Below are positions 50,320-58,858 of a stretch of 64,000 nucleotides of DNA, piece by piece. Every line of letters starts with the position of its first letter. Position 1 is the first letter of the stretch. Below the pieces are notes generated by a model. The model was given only the letters and a program-made list of their open reading frames with translations, made no database searches and was not told the origin of the DNA. Position numbers and translations under genes: made by a program. The stretch comes from Streptomyces changanensis. Lineage in GTDB: Bacteria; Actinomycetota; Actinomycetes; Streptomycetales; Streptomycetaceae. Where the stretch lies: assembly GCF_024600715.1 (NCBI RefSeq), contig NZ_CP102332.1:2108001-2172000 (forward strand). Direction: 5' to 3'.

Positions 50320-50922
50320 ATGAACGCGAGCCCCACCCCCACGCCGGCCCCCGACGCCCCCGCGGGCACCGGCGCCCCCGCGGACCCCGGCGCCCCCGCG
50401 GGCACCGGCCCCACCGTGGAACCCGCCGACGCGGTCGACGCGGTCGACGCGATCACCGCCCAGTGGGCGGTCGTGCGCCCCGACCTGGAGACGCTGCCGA
50501 TGGCCGTCTTCGGCCGGGTGTACCGGCTGGCGCACGCGATGGGCGAGCGGATGGACCGCGCCTACGCGCCCTTCGGCGTCTCACGCGGCGAGTTCGACGT
50601 GCTGGCGACGCTGCGCCGTTCCGGGGAGCCGTACACGCTGTCCCCGCGCCAGCTGTCGGACACGCTGATGCTGACGACCGGCGGCATGACGGGCCGGCTG
50701 GACAAGCTGGAGCGGGCCGGGCTGCTCAGCCGCAGCCCCGACCCGCACGACCGGCGCGCCCTGCGGGTGACCCTCAGCGACCGGGGTCGGGAGGTCGTGG
50801 ACGGGGCGGTGACGGCCGGTCTGGCCGTGCAGCGCGAGGCGCTGGAGGCGGCGCTCGACGAACGGGAGGCCGAGGAGCTGGCCGTGCTGCTGCGCCGGCT
50901 GCTCGGCACGACGGCCGGATAG
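50320..50922 (+). CDS. MarR family transcriptional regulator
   Basis: A 200-residue MarR. After a Pro/Ala/Thr-rich N-terminal extension (about 50 residues, repeats of PAGTGAPADPGAPAGTG), the winged helix reads GVSRGEFDVLATLRRSG, QLSDTLMLTTGGMTGRLDKLE, then the wing LLSRSPDPHDRRALRVTLS. It probably represses its own gene and the divergent EamA exporter through the shared palindrome. Start ATG at 50320, with GGAAG upstream; a TTG at 50284 is possible. Confidence 0.9.
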   Translation: MNASPTPTPAPDAPAGTGAPADPGAPAGTGPTVEPADAVDAVDAITAQWAVVRPDLETLPMAVFGRVYRLAHAMGERMDRAYAPFGVSRGEFDVLATLRRSGEPYTLSPRQLSDTLMLTTGGMTGRLDKLERAGLLSRSPDPHDRRALRVTLSDRGREVVDGAVTAGLAVQREALEAALDEREAEELAVLLRRLLGTTAG

Positions 50923-51293
50923 CGCGGCCCGCCCCGCGCGACACCGGCGTACGGGCGGCCCGACGGCGTGCGGGCGGCCGGGCCGTGCGGGCAAGCCGGC
51001 GGCGTACGGGCAGGACGGGCGTACGGGCAGCCCCGGCCCGACGTACGGACAGCCCCGCGCCCGGCGCCCGGACAAGGCCGGCTGCCCCGGCGGCGGACGA
51101 GCCGGCGGGCCGACGGACGGGCGGCCCGGTGTACGCGCGGGCGGCAGGCCCGGCCCCGCGCACGGGCGCCAGGCGCCGGTCCCGTACCCGGACGCCAGGC
51201 GCCGGTTCCGTACCCGGGCGCGGACACGACGGAGCGCCGCGTGGCGGGGTGGTCACCCCGTCGCGCGGCGCCCCGGAAGAGCGGGAGGCGGCG
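50923..51293. other. 370-base gap with degenerate repeats, no gene
   Basis: No gene is supported. It holds degenerate repeats of CGTACGGGCAG/CGTGCGGGCGG (50945-51060), a near-exact pair of GGACGCCAGGCGCCGGT words (51164-51205 area), and the hairpin at 51234-51271 near the convergent small gene. Confidence 0.6.
51234..51271. terminator. Bidirectional hairpin, marR/small membrane protein
   Basis: GCGCCGCG (51234-51241) pairs with CGCGGCGC (51264-51271), and GGGGT/ACCCC pairs inside it. It separates the convergent genes. Confidence 0.65.
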
Positions 51294-51533
51294 TCAGCCC
51301 TGGTGCTGCTGCTTCTTCGACCGGTCGAGGACCATGACCAGGCCCGCGATGACCGCGAAGAGCGCGATCGGCGCGACCACGTACAGGCCGAGCGTCTCGA
51401 CGACGGACAGGCCGGAACCCGGGTCGTCGCCGTCGTCGCGGGTGAGCGCGAGCGCGGGGGACGACATGAGCAGCATCATCAGCGTCGTACCGGCCGCGAC
51501 GGCGCCGGCGCGCAGGGCGTTCTTCTTGTCCAC
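51294..51533 (-). CDS. Small exported/membrane protein
   Basis: A 79-residue protein with GTG start at 51533. A signal-peptide-like stretch (ALRAGAVAAGTTLMMLLMSSPALA) precedes a short acidic region (RDDGDDPGSG), then one membrane helix (LYVVAPIALFAVIAGLVMVL) and a basic tail (DRSKKQQHQG). No family name comes to mind, but the form is common in Streptomyces. The binding site is weak. It follows malQ by 20 bases and may be co-transcribed with it. Confidence 0.72.
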   Translation of the reverse strand: MDKKNALRAGAVAAGTTLMMLLMSSPALALTRDDGDDPGSGLSVVETLGLYVVAPIALFAVIAGLVMVLDRSKKQQHQG

Positions 51534-51553
51534 GGAGCAAACGTAGCGAACGC

Positions 51554-53662
51554 CTAGTCGCCCCGCGCGCCCGGGGGTGCCGTAGGACGCCGCTCCGAGG
51601 CGCCGGCGGCGTCCAGCTCCGCCATGAGGGCGTGCAGCCGCGGCGAGGCGGCGAGCTCCTCCAGGGTGAGCGGGCGACCGTCCGCGCCGGCGAGGGGCAG
51701 CCGCCAGTTCGGGTACTGGTCCCAGGTGCCGGGCAGGTTCTGGGGGCGCCGGTCCCCCACCGCGTCCGGCAGCCACACCCCCGTCATCCGGGCCGGCGTG
51801 CGGCGCAGGAAGCGGTACACGGCGCGGACCTCGGCCTCCTCGTCCCGCCCGGCGTCCGCGTCCAGCAGGCCGAGCCCGCGCAGGTACGCCAGCCACTCGG
51901 CGACGTCCCGGGCGTCCTCGGCGCGCTCCTCCGCCAGCGGCCGGGTCAGCAGGCCCAGTCGGTGGCGCAGGTCCACGTGTTCGCCGCTCAGCCGGGCCGC
52001 CGTGGACGGCAGGTCGTGCGTGGTGGCCGTGGCGACGCAGTCCTCCCGCCACGCCTCAGGGGGCAGGGGGCGCCGGTCGCCCTCCCAGTCGCGTTCGAAC
52101 CACAGGACGGACGTGCCGCACACGCCCCGGCGCTCCAGCGCGTCCCGGACGCCCGGCTCGACCGTGCCGAGGTCCTCGCCGATCACGGCGGCGCCCGCGC
52201 GGTGGGCCTCCAGGACGAGGACGGCGAGCATGGCGTCGGCGTCGTAGCGCACGTACGTGCCCTCCGTGGGCGGCAGCCCCGCCGGCACCCACCACAGCCG
52301 GAACAGGCCCATGACGTGGTCGATGCGCAGCGCGCCCGCGTGTCGCAGCAGCGATCGCAGCAGCTCGCGGTAGGGAGCGTAGCCGGACGCGGCGAGGGCG
52401 TCGGGGCGCCAGGGGGGCAGTCCCCAGTCCTGGCCGCGGGCGTTGAAGGCGTCCGGCGGGGCGCCGACCGACATGCCGCGCGCGTACGCGTCGCCCAGCG
52501 CCCAGGCGTCGGCGCCGTCGGGGTGGACGCCGACGGCCAGGTCGTGCACGACGCCCACGGCCATGCCGGCGTCGCGGGCGGCCCGTGACGCGGCGGCCAG
52601 CTGGCCGTCGGTGAGCCAGACCAGCCACCGGTGGAAGGCGACGCGGTCGGCCAGCTCCTCGCGGGCCCGGGCGGTGGCGGCGGACCGGGGGTCGTGCAGC
52701 CCCCGCGGCCACGGGGCGCGGTCGGCGCCGTACCGCTCGACTAGCGCGCACCAGGTGGCGTGGTCCTCCAGGGCCTGCCCCTGCGCGGCGCGGAAGGCGT
52801 CGAACGCGGCCTTCCGGCCGGGGCCCAGCGGCACGTCGGCGACGATCTCCAGGGCGCGCCGCTTCAGGACCCACACCGCGTCCCGGTCGATCAGCTCGCC
52901 CTTGCGCAGGACGCCGTCGCGCAGCTCCCCGGCCCGCCCGGCGAGCGCGTCGAGCTCGGCGCGGGCGGCCCCGGTGACGTAGGCGTACTCCGGCACGTCC
53001 TCCACCCGCAGGTGGACCGGGTCCGGGAAGCGGCGCGAGGAGGGACGGTAGGGGGACGGGTCGGTCGGTGTGCCGGGGACGGCGGCGTGCAGGGGGTTGA
53101 CCTGGACGAAGCCCGAGCCGAGCGAGCGGCCCGCCCAGTCGGCGAGCTCGCGCAGGTCGCCGAGGTCGCCCATGCCCCAGGAGCGGGTGGACAGCAGCGA
53201 GTAGAGCTGGACGAGCACGCCGTGGCAGGGCGCGGCGGGGCGCGGCACCCGCGGGGGTGCCACGACGAGGGCGGCGTGCCCGGTCCGCCCGTCCGGCGCC
53301 CGCGCCTCCAGGGTGTGGATCCCGGGCGGCAGGTCGTCCCACGGGACGGGGGACGCGGCGGCGGAGCCGCCCTCCAGCGTGACGCGGAGCGTGCTGCCCG
53401 CCGGGAGGGCGGCGAGCGGCCGGGGGGTTCCCGACGGCTCGTCGCCCTGCCACACCACCACCGTGGGCGGCAGCAGCCGCGCGGCGGCCGCCTCCTCGGC
53501 GGCCGCGAGCGACGCGCGGACCGCCGCGGGGGTGGTGGCGTCGACGTCGAGCGCCCCGAGGACGGTGACCACGGTCGCTTCGGGGACCGGGACCGTGGTG
53601 CCCGGGGACGGGGAGTAGGCCGTGGCCACTCCGTGCAGCGATGCGAGCCGGGCGAGGGTCAT
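51554..53662 (-). CDS. malQ: 4-alpha-glucanotransferase (amylomaltase, GH77)
   Basis: A 702-residue GH77 enzyme that transfers maltodextrin segments between glucans. The catalytic nucleophile aspartate lies in RIDHVMGLFRLW, the acid/base glutamate in GEDLGTVEPGV, and the transition-state aspartate in TTHDLPS. The N-terminal about 150 residues form the beta-sandwich typical of the long bacterial MalQ type. Start ATG at 53662. It is the first clear carbohydrate gene of the right-hand part of the window. Confidence 0.95.
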   Translation of the reverse strand: MTLARLASLHGVATAYSPSPGTTVPVPEATVVTVLGALDVDATTPAAVRASLAAAEEAAAARLLPPTVVVWQGDEPSGTPRPLAALPAGSTLRVTLEGGSAAASPVPWDDLPPGIHTLEARAPDGRTGHAALVVAPPRVPRPAAPCHGVLVQLYSLLSTRSWGMGDLGDLRELADWAGRSLGSGFVQVNPLHAAVPGTPTDPSPYRPSSRRFPDPVHLRVEDVPEYAYVTGAARAELDALAGRAGELRDGVLRKGELIDRDAVWVLKRRALEIVADVPLGPGRKAAFDAFRAAQGQALEDHATWCALVERYGADRAPWPRGLHDPRSAATARAREELADRVAFHRWLVWLTDGQLAAASRAARDAGMAVGVVHDLAVGVHPDGADAWALGDAYARGMSVGAPPDAFNARGQDWGLPPWRPDALAASGYAPYRELLRSLLRHAGALRIDHVMGLFRLWWVPAGLPPTEGTYVRYDADAMLAVLVLEAHRAGAAVIGEDLGTVEPGVRDALERRGVCGTSVLWFERDWEGDRRPLPPEAWREDCVATATTHDLPSTAARLSGEHVDLRHRLGLLTRPLAEERAEDARDVAEWLAYLRGLGLLDADAGRDEEAEVRAVYRFLRRTPARMTGVWLPDAVGDRRPQNLPGTWDQYPNWRLPLAGADGRPLTLEELAASPRLHALMAELDAAGASERRPTAPPGARGD

Positions 53663-53732
53663 TCGGCCTCCTGGACGCTCGGGGGGACGGGTCGATCGGG
53701 TCGGACCGCGCGGCCCCCGTGCCGACGCGGCG

Positions 53733-53951
53733 TCACATGCGGGGCGACTCCGGTCCGCCGGCCGTACCGCGGGCGGTCGGTTCGCTGGTCAGGGGCGTGG
53801 CGTCGTAGATCGGCGGTTCGCTGGTGAGGGGCGCGGCGTCGGCGAGCGGCGGCTCGCTGGTGAGGGGCCCGGAGAACGGGCAGGAGACAGGTCGGGGGGA
53901 CGGGACCTGTTTGGAGAGGGCGGTGAGGAGGAGCTGTGCGGACGCGGCCAT
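53733..53951 (-). CDS. 72-residue peptide with three 12-residue repeats (hypothetical)
   Basis: A small gene with an ideal ribosome binding site, GGGAGG, 5 bases before the ATG at 53951. The N-terminus (MAASAQLLLTALSKQ) looks helical and leader-like; then come three repeats in exact 12-residue register: PLTSEP at 29-34, 41-46 and 53-58, each followed by P-x-x-D-A-like residues. The matching 36-bp DNA repeats begin at 53779, 53815 and 53851. There is one cysteine (C24). I know no family. The layout recalls a multi-core precursor peptide, but no modifying enzyme is adjacent (neighbours are malQ and a GH84-like gene). It could also be a simple repeat-expanded short protein. Confidence 0.55.
   Translation of the reverse strand: MAASAQLLLTALSKQVPSPRPVSCPFSGPLTSEPPLADAAPLTSEPPIYDATPLTSEPTARGTAGGPESPRM
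53779..53886. repeat. 36-bp in-frame tandem repeat, three copies
   Basis: Copies begin at 53779, 53815 and 53851 (GGTTCGCTGGTCAGG, GGTTCGCTGGTGAGG, GGCTCGCTGGTGAGG). The spacing is exactly 36 bases, so the reading frame is kept. Confidence 0.85.
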
Positions 53952-54260
53952 GGCGGCCTCCCGGTACTGGACGACAGGAACGGCGGTTCGACCCAGCCCT
54001 ACCCATCGCGCGCCCCGGCATCCACCGGACGTGGCGCTGCTCACATCCCGCGTCCGGCGCGGGCGCGGGGCGACGGCGCCCGGCCCGCAGGGCCCGGTGT
54101 GCAAATCCGACACATCGGCCACGCACATTGACACCTTCGCCGAGGGGGTGGTGGGCTCGACACCCACCGGACGGACGACCCTGTCCGACAACCAGTCAGA
54201 ACACCGGTACGGCACCGGCAAAGCTACCCGCAGAACCACGCAGGACGAGGGGAGACGCGC
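53952..54260. other. Divergent intergenic region
   Basis: About 310 bases between the small repeat peptide and the GH84-like gene; no gene seen. A TTGACA occurs at 54128-54133, but no good -10 box follows at the right distance. A T-arm-like stem GTGGG/CCCAC at about 54150 has no matching tRNA body. No DasR-type palindrome was found. Confidence 0.5.
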
Positions 54261-57200
54261 GTGCAGTTCGGTCAGCTCGCGCAGTTCGGACGCGGCAAGG
54301 GCACGGCGACCGCCATCGCGGTCGCCGTGCTCGGCGGTCTGCTCGGCGGCGCGCCCGGCGCCCTGGCCGCCCCCGGCGGGCCCGGCGCCCCCGCGGCGGC
54401 GGCGCCCGACCGCGACGCCGGGGCGGCGCCGCCCGCCGTGTGGCCCCGGCCGCAGTCCCTGCGGGCCGCGGGCGGTGCCGTGCGCCTCGGGGACGAGGTG
54501 ACGCTCGTCGCGGACGCGTCCGCCGACCCCTACGCCGTGGCCGCCCTGGAGGACGTCCTGCGGGCCGCCGGTGTGCGGAGGGTGCTGCGCGCCGGGCCGC
54601 AGGGTCCGGCGGGCGCCCGCGGGCCGGTGGTGTGGTGGGGCGGGGACGGCGCGCAGAGCGTGCTGCGCGCCCTGCGGGTGCCCGAGCGCGGGGACCTGCC
54701 CGCCGGCGGCTACCGGCTCGCGACCGGTCGGTACCAGGGCCGGGACGCCGTCGCGGCGGACGGCGTCGGTCCGGACGGGCTGTTCCACGCCGTGCAGACC
54801 CTCCGCCAGCTGGTGGCGGCGGACCGCACCGTGCCCGGCGTCGTCGTCCGCGACTGGCCCGGCACAGCCGTGCGCGGCCTGGCGGAGGGCTTCTACGGCC
54901 GGCCCTGGAGCCACGACCAGCGGCTCGCCCAGCTCGACTTCATGGGCCGCACCAAGCAGAACCGGTACCTCTACGCCCCTGGTGACGACCCGTACCGGCA
55001 GGCCCAGTGGCGCGACCCCTACCCGGCGGCGCAGCGGGCGGAGTTCCGCCGGCTCGCCGAGCGGGCCCGGCGCAACCACGTGACCCTGGCGTGGGCGGTG
55101 GCGCCCGCCCAGTCCATGTGCCTGGCCTCGGACGACGACCTGGCGGCGCTCAAGCGCAAGGTCGACGCCATGTACGCCCTCGGGGTGCGCGCCTTCCAGC
55201 TGCAGTTCCAGGACGCCGGGTACGACGAGTGGCACTGCTCGCGGGACGCGGACGCCTTCGGCGGCGGCCCCGAGGGCGCGGCGCGGGCGCACGCCCGCGT
55301 GGCGAGCGAACTGTCCCGGCACCTCACGGCGCACCACCCGGACGCCGCGCCGCTGTCGCTGATGCCGACCGAGTACTACCAGGACGGCGCCACCGACTAC
55401 CGCACGACGCTCGCCGACACCCTCGACGCGCGCGTCCAGGTGGCGTGGACGGGCGTCGGCGTCGTGCCGCGCACCATCAGCGGCGGCGAACTGGCCGAGG
55501 CCCGCGACGTGTTCCGGCACCCGCTGGTCACCATGGACAACTACCCGGTCAACGACTACGCGCAGGACCGTATCTTCCTCGGCCCGTACACCGGCCGCGA
55601 GCCGGCCGTGGCGGCCGGGTCGGCGGCGCTCCTCGCCAACGGCATGGAGCAGGCGTCCGCCTCCCGCGTCCCCGTCTTCACCGCCGCGGACTTCGCGTGG
55701 AACCCGCGCGGTTACCGCCCGCAGGAGTCCTGGCGGGCCGCGCTGGACGACCTGGCGGGCGGCGACCCGACGGCCCGTCGGGCCCTGGGCGCGCTGGCCG
55801 GCAACGACGCCTCGTCGCTGCTGGACCCGTCCGGCGAGTCGGCGTACCTGCGCCCGCTGCTGACCGGCTTCTGGCACACCCGCACCTCGGCGGGCGTCCC
55901 CGCCGCCACCCGCGACCGGGCCGCCCGGCAGCTGCGGGCGGCGTTCACGGTGATGCGGGAGGCCCCGGACGCGCTGACCGCCCCTGCCGACGGACGGTTC
56001 GACGACGAGGTGCGGCCGTGGCTGGAGCAGCTCGCCCGGTACGGCCGGGCCGGTGAGAGGGCCGTCGACATGCTCCAGGCGCAGGCGCGCGGCGACGGCG
56101 CCGCCGCCTGGAAGGCCCAGCTGGAGCTGGAGTCGCTGCGCCGGGACCTGGCGGCGAGCCCCGCGAAGGTGGGGCAGGGCGTCCTCGACCCGTTCCTGAA
56201 GCGGGCCCTCGACGCGGCGGCCGAGTGGACCGGGGCGTCCCGCTCCACCGGGGAGCCGTACCGCACGGCCACCTCGTACACGGTGGACCTCGGCCGGGTG
56301 CGGCCCCTGGAGGCGGTGACCGCGCTGACCGGGCCCGGCACGGGCTCGGGAGCGGACTCGGGCTCCGGCCCGGGAGCAGGCTCCGGCTCCGGCTCCGGCA
56401 GTGTCGACGTGCACGTCCCCGGCGAGGGGTGGCGCCGGCTCGGCGCCCTGTCGCCCACGGGCTGGACGCAGACGCCCGCCGCCGGGGTCCGCGCCGACGC
56501 GGTCCGCGTGTCCTGGCCGCAGGGCGCGCCGGAGCCGCCCGTGCGCTCCCTGGTGCCGTGGTTCGCGGACCAGCCGCAGGCCGCTCTGGAGCTGCCGCGC
56601 GCCGAGACGGACGCCGTGATCGGCGGCGGCCCCCAGCGGGTCGACGCGCTCCTCTCCGCGCAGCGCCCCGGGGCCGTCCGCGGGGCGCTCACGGTCCGGG
56701 CGCCGAAGGGCGTCACGGTGACCGTCCCCGCGCTGACGGCCGTGCCGCGCGGCACGGCCGCGAAGGTGCCCGTGACGGTCACCGTCCCGGCGACCACCCC
56801 GGTCGGCACGTACGAGGTGCGGCTCGCCTTCGCCGGCGAGGAACGCACGCTGACCGTGCGCGCCTACCCGCGCACCGGCGGCCCCGACCTGACCCGTACC
56901 GGCACGGCGACCTCCTCGGGTGACGAGACGCCCGACTTCCCCGCCCCGGCGGCGCTCGACGGCGACCCGGAGACCCGCTGGTCCTCCCCGGCGGAGGACG
57001 GCGCGTGGTGGCAGGTCGAACTGGCCCGCCCGGCCCGCGTCGGCCAGGTCGTCCTGCACTGGCAGGACGCGTACGCGACCCGCTACCGCGTCCAGGTCTC
57101 GGCCGACGGCCGCACCTGGCGGACCGCGGCGACGGTCCGCGAGGGCCGCGGCGGCCGCGAGACGGTTCGCTTCGACGCCCCCGGCACCCGTTACCTCCGC

Positions 57201-57359
57201 ATCCAGGGCGAGGAGCGCGCGACGAAGTACGGCTACTCGTTGTACGCGGTGGAGGCGTACGCGGTCGCGGAGACCGCCCGGCCACCGGCTGCGCGGAAGG
57301 GCGCGCCTGCGGCCGGCGACGCGGCAGGCCGCCCGGGCGGGGCCGGGGCGGCGCGGTAG
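54261..57359 (+). CDS. Secreted GH84-like beta-N-acetylglucosaminidase with CBM32/F5-8C domain
   Basis: A 1032-residue exported protein. After a signal peptide (TAIAVAVLGGLLGGAPGALAA) comes a GH20b-like domain (about 55-200), then the GH84 catalytic domain opening with EGFYGRPW (FYGRPW at 211-216), TKQNRYLYAPGDDPY and later MPTEYYQDG and WTGVGVV. A discoidin (F5/8C, CBM32) domain lies near the C-terminus (DGDPETRWSSPAEDGAWWQVEL). At the catalytic Asp-Asp of GH84 the sequence is Q317-D318 (FQLQFQDAGYDEW), so the first Asp is not obvious. GTG start at 54261 with GAGGGGAG upstream. Probably acts on extracellular N-acetylglucosaminyl glycans. Confidence 0.88.
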   Translation: MQFGQLAQFGRGKGTATAIAVAVLGGLLGGAPGALAAPGGPGAPAAAAPDRDAGAAPPAVWPRPQSLRAAGGAVRLGDEVTLVADASADPYAVAALEDVLRAAGVRRVLRAGPQGPAGARGPVVWWGGDGAQSVLRALRVPERGDLPAGGYRLATGRYQGRDAVAADGVGPDGLFHAVQTLRQLVAADRTVPGVVVRDWPGTAVRGLAEGFYGRPWSHDQRLAQLDFMGRTKQNRYLYAPGDDPYRQAQWRDPYPAAQRAEFRRLAERARRNHVTLAWAVAPAQSMCLASDDDLAALKRKVDAMYALGVRAFQLQFQDAGYDEWHCSRDADAFGGGPEGAARAHARVASELSRHLTAHHPDAAPLSLMPTEYYQDGATDYRTTLADTLDARVQVAWTGVGVVPRTISGGELAEARDVFRHPLVTMDNYPVNDYAQDRIFLGPYTGREPAVAAGSAALLANGMEQASASRVPVFTAADFAWNPRGYRPQESWRAALDDLAGGDPTARRALGALAGNDASSLLDPSGESAYLRPLLTGFWHTRTSAGVPAATRDRAARQLRAAFTVMREAPDALTAPADGRFDDEVRPWLEQLARYGRAGERAVDMLQAQARGDGAAAWKAQLELESLRRDLAASPAKVGQGVLDPFLKRALDAAAEWTGASRSTGEPYRTATSYTVDLGRVRPLEAVTALTGPGTGSGADSGSGPGAGSGSGSGSVDVHVPGEGWRRLGALSPTGWTQTPAAGVRADAVRVSWPQGAPEPPVRSLVPWFADQPQAALELPRAETDAVIGGGPQRVDALLSAQRPGAVRGALTVRAPKGVTVTVPALTAVPRGTAAKVPVTVTVPATTPVGTYEVRLAFAGEERTLTVRAYPRTGGPDLTRTGTATSSGDETPDFPAPAALDGDPETRWSSPAEDGAWWQVELARPARVGQVVLHWQDAYATRYRVQVSADGRTWRTAATVREGRGGRETVRFDAPGTRYLRIQGEERATKYGYSLYAVEAYAVAETARPPAARKGAPAAGDAAGRPGGAGAAR

Positions 57360-58086
57360 GCGGGAGCCAGGCACGGCCAGGCACGACCAGGCACGGCCGG
57401 GCGCGGCGCGGTGGGCCCGGTCGGGCGCGGCCGGGGCGGCGTGAGTGGCCGTATCGACGCCCTCCCCCGGCGGGTGTGACCGGGGGCGGCTGGAGCAGCG
57501 CGGTGGGCCGGGCGGACGTGAGCGGTCGTACCGACGCGGTCCCCCGGCGGGTGTGGCCGCCGGGGGCGGCGGGACCGCGCCAGTGGGCGCGGTCGCCCTG
57601 GCGGGAGCGGCCGGGGTGTCGACGTGGCCGCGTGTCAGGCGCGGCCCGGGATGGCGGTACGTCCAGCCCCCGGCCGGCGTGACCGCCCGTGCGGACGGCC
57701 CGGAACGGCACGGCCGGGCAGCGCGCCGGGTGGCGGCTGTGCCTGGGGTGTCGGCACGGTCACATCGGTGACCGACGGCGGTGGCTGGTACCTGGTGGCC
57801 GGTGGGTCCGGCGGCGCGCCCGGGTGGTGGCCATGGCCGATGCGGGCGGGGCCGGAGCCCGTGTGGTCGTGGGCAGGCGTTCCGCAGGGCGGAACGGGTG
57901 GGCACGGCCACCCCGCGGGACCCGCGCCCGCCCGACCCCGTACGCGGGCACGCCGCAACGGCGGACCGGCACCCACCACCCCCGGTGGCCCGCCCGCACC
58001 ACGACGCACCCCGCCCCCCGCATGCGGTCCGCCCGGGGTGCCCACCCGGACCCGGACCCGGACCCGCCTACGACGGGGCCCGGGCC
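57360..58086. other. 730-base gap of degenerate repeats, no gene
   Basis: No gene is supported on either strand. The first part repeats CAGGCACGGC/CAGGCACGAC (57367-57400). Next come about three degenerate copies of a block near 100 bases containing CCCCCGGCGGGTGTG and a GTACC/GTATCGACG word (57440-57690). The last part is Pro/Arg-coding low complexity ending in GGACCC repeats (58046-58065). It may hold decayed sequence. Confidence 0.55.
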
Positions 58087-58623
58087 TCAGGCTGAGATGC
58101 CGTCGATCCGGGCCAGTGCGTCATCCGCGCCGTATGGTTGCAGGTAGGGCAGCCAGCGCGGATCCCGGTGCCCCGTGCCGATGATCCGCCACGCGAGCCC
58201 CGACGGCGGCGCCGGCGGCTGGTGCAGCCGCCAGCCCAGCTCGCGCAGGTGCCGGTCGGCCTTGACGTGGTTGCAGCGGCGGCACGCGGCCACCACGTTG
58301 TCCCAGGCGTGCTTGCCGCCGCGGCTGCGCGGGACCACGTGGTCGACGCTGGTTGCGACGCCCCCGCAGTACATGCAGCGCCCTCCGTCACGGGCGAAGA
58401 GCGCCTTGCGGGTCAGAGGAACGGGCCCCCTGTAGGGGACCCGCACGAACCGCTTCAGCCGCACGACACTGGGGGCTGCGATGGCTCGGGTAGCGCTGTG
58501 CATGAAGGCGCCGGACTCCTCGAGGCACACGGCCTTGTTCTCGAGGACGAGTACGAGCGCGCGGCGGAGCGGTACGACGCCGAGGGGCTCGTACGACGCG
58601 TTGAGGACCAGGACATGCGGCAC
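58087..58623 (-). CDS. HNH endonuclease
   Basis: A 178-residue HNH protein. The zinc-binding CMYCGG...CRRCNHVK pair frames the HNH core VDHVVPRSRGGKHAWDNVVAAC. The N-terminal part (HVLVLNASYEPLGVVPLRRAL, VVRLKRFVRVPYR) is the form conserved across actinobacteria, where its role is unknown but may be in DNA repair. GTG start at 58623 with AAGGAGG (58629-58635) 5 bases before. It is divergent from the mechanosensitive channel gene. Confidence 0.92.
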   Translation of the reverse strand: MPHVLVLNASYEPLGVVPLRRALVLVLENKAVCLEESGAFMHSATRAIAAPSVVRLKRFVRVPYRGPVPLTRKALFARDGGRCMYCGGVATSVDHVVPRSRGGKHAWDNVVAACRRCNHVKADRHLRELGWRLHQPPAPPSGLAWRIIGTGHRDPRWLPYLQPYGADDALARIDGISA

Positions 58624-58858
58624 GGATGCCTCCTTGTACGCCGGCGGCGCGTGGCTCGCGCCGGGACGATCTGCTCTCAGTCTCTCCTCATGCCAGGTCG
58701 AAGCGCCACCACATGGCGGTAACGGGCCCGAGGTGTTTTCGACCACACCGTGGTCATCCCCACATGAGACGAGGCTCTCCCTCGAACAGTGCAACGAACC
58801 CCCCGGTCGACCCCGTTAAATGGTTGTGACCCGCTCGTGATGCCAGGAGGTTTCCACC

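Noticed and set aside
54140..54180. A tRNA-like T-arm (GTGGG-CTCGACA-CCCAC)
   Set aside because: No acceptor, D-arm or anticodon arm could be found at the right distances on either strand.
53952..57911. A very long minus-strand frame running through the GH84-like gene into the small repeat peptide
   Set aside because: Only its last 72 codons have a start with a good ribosome binding site; the rest mirrors the third-position bias of the real plus-strand enzyme.
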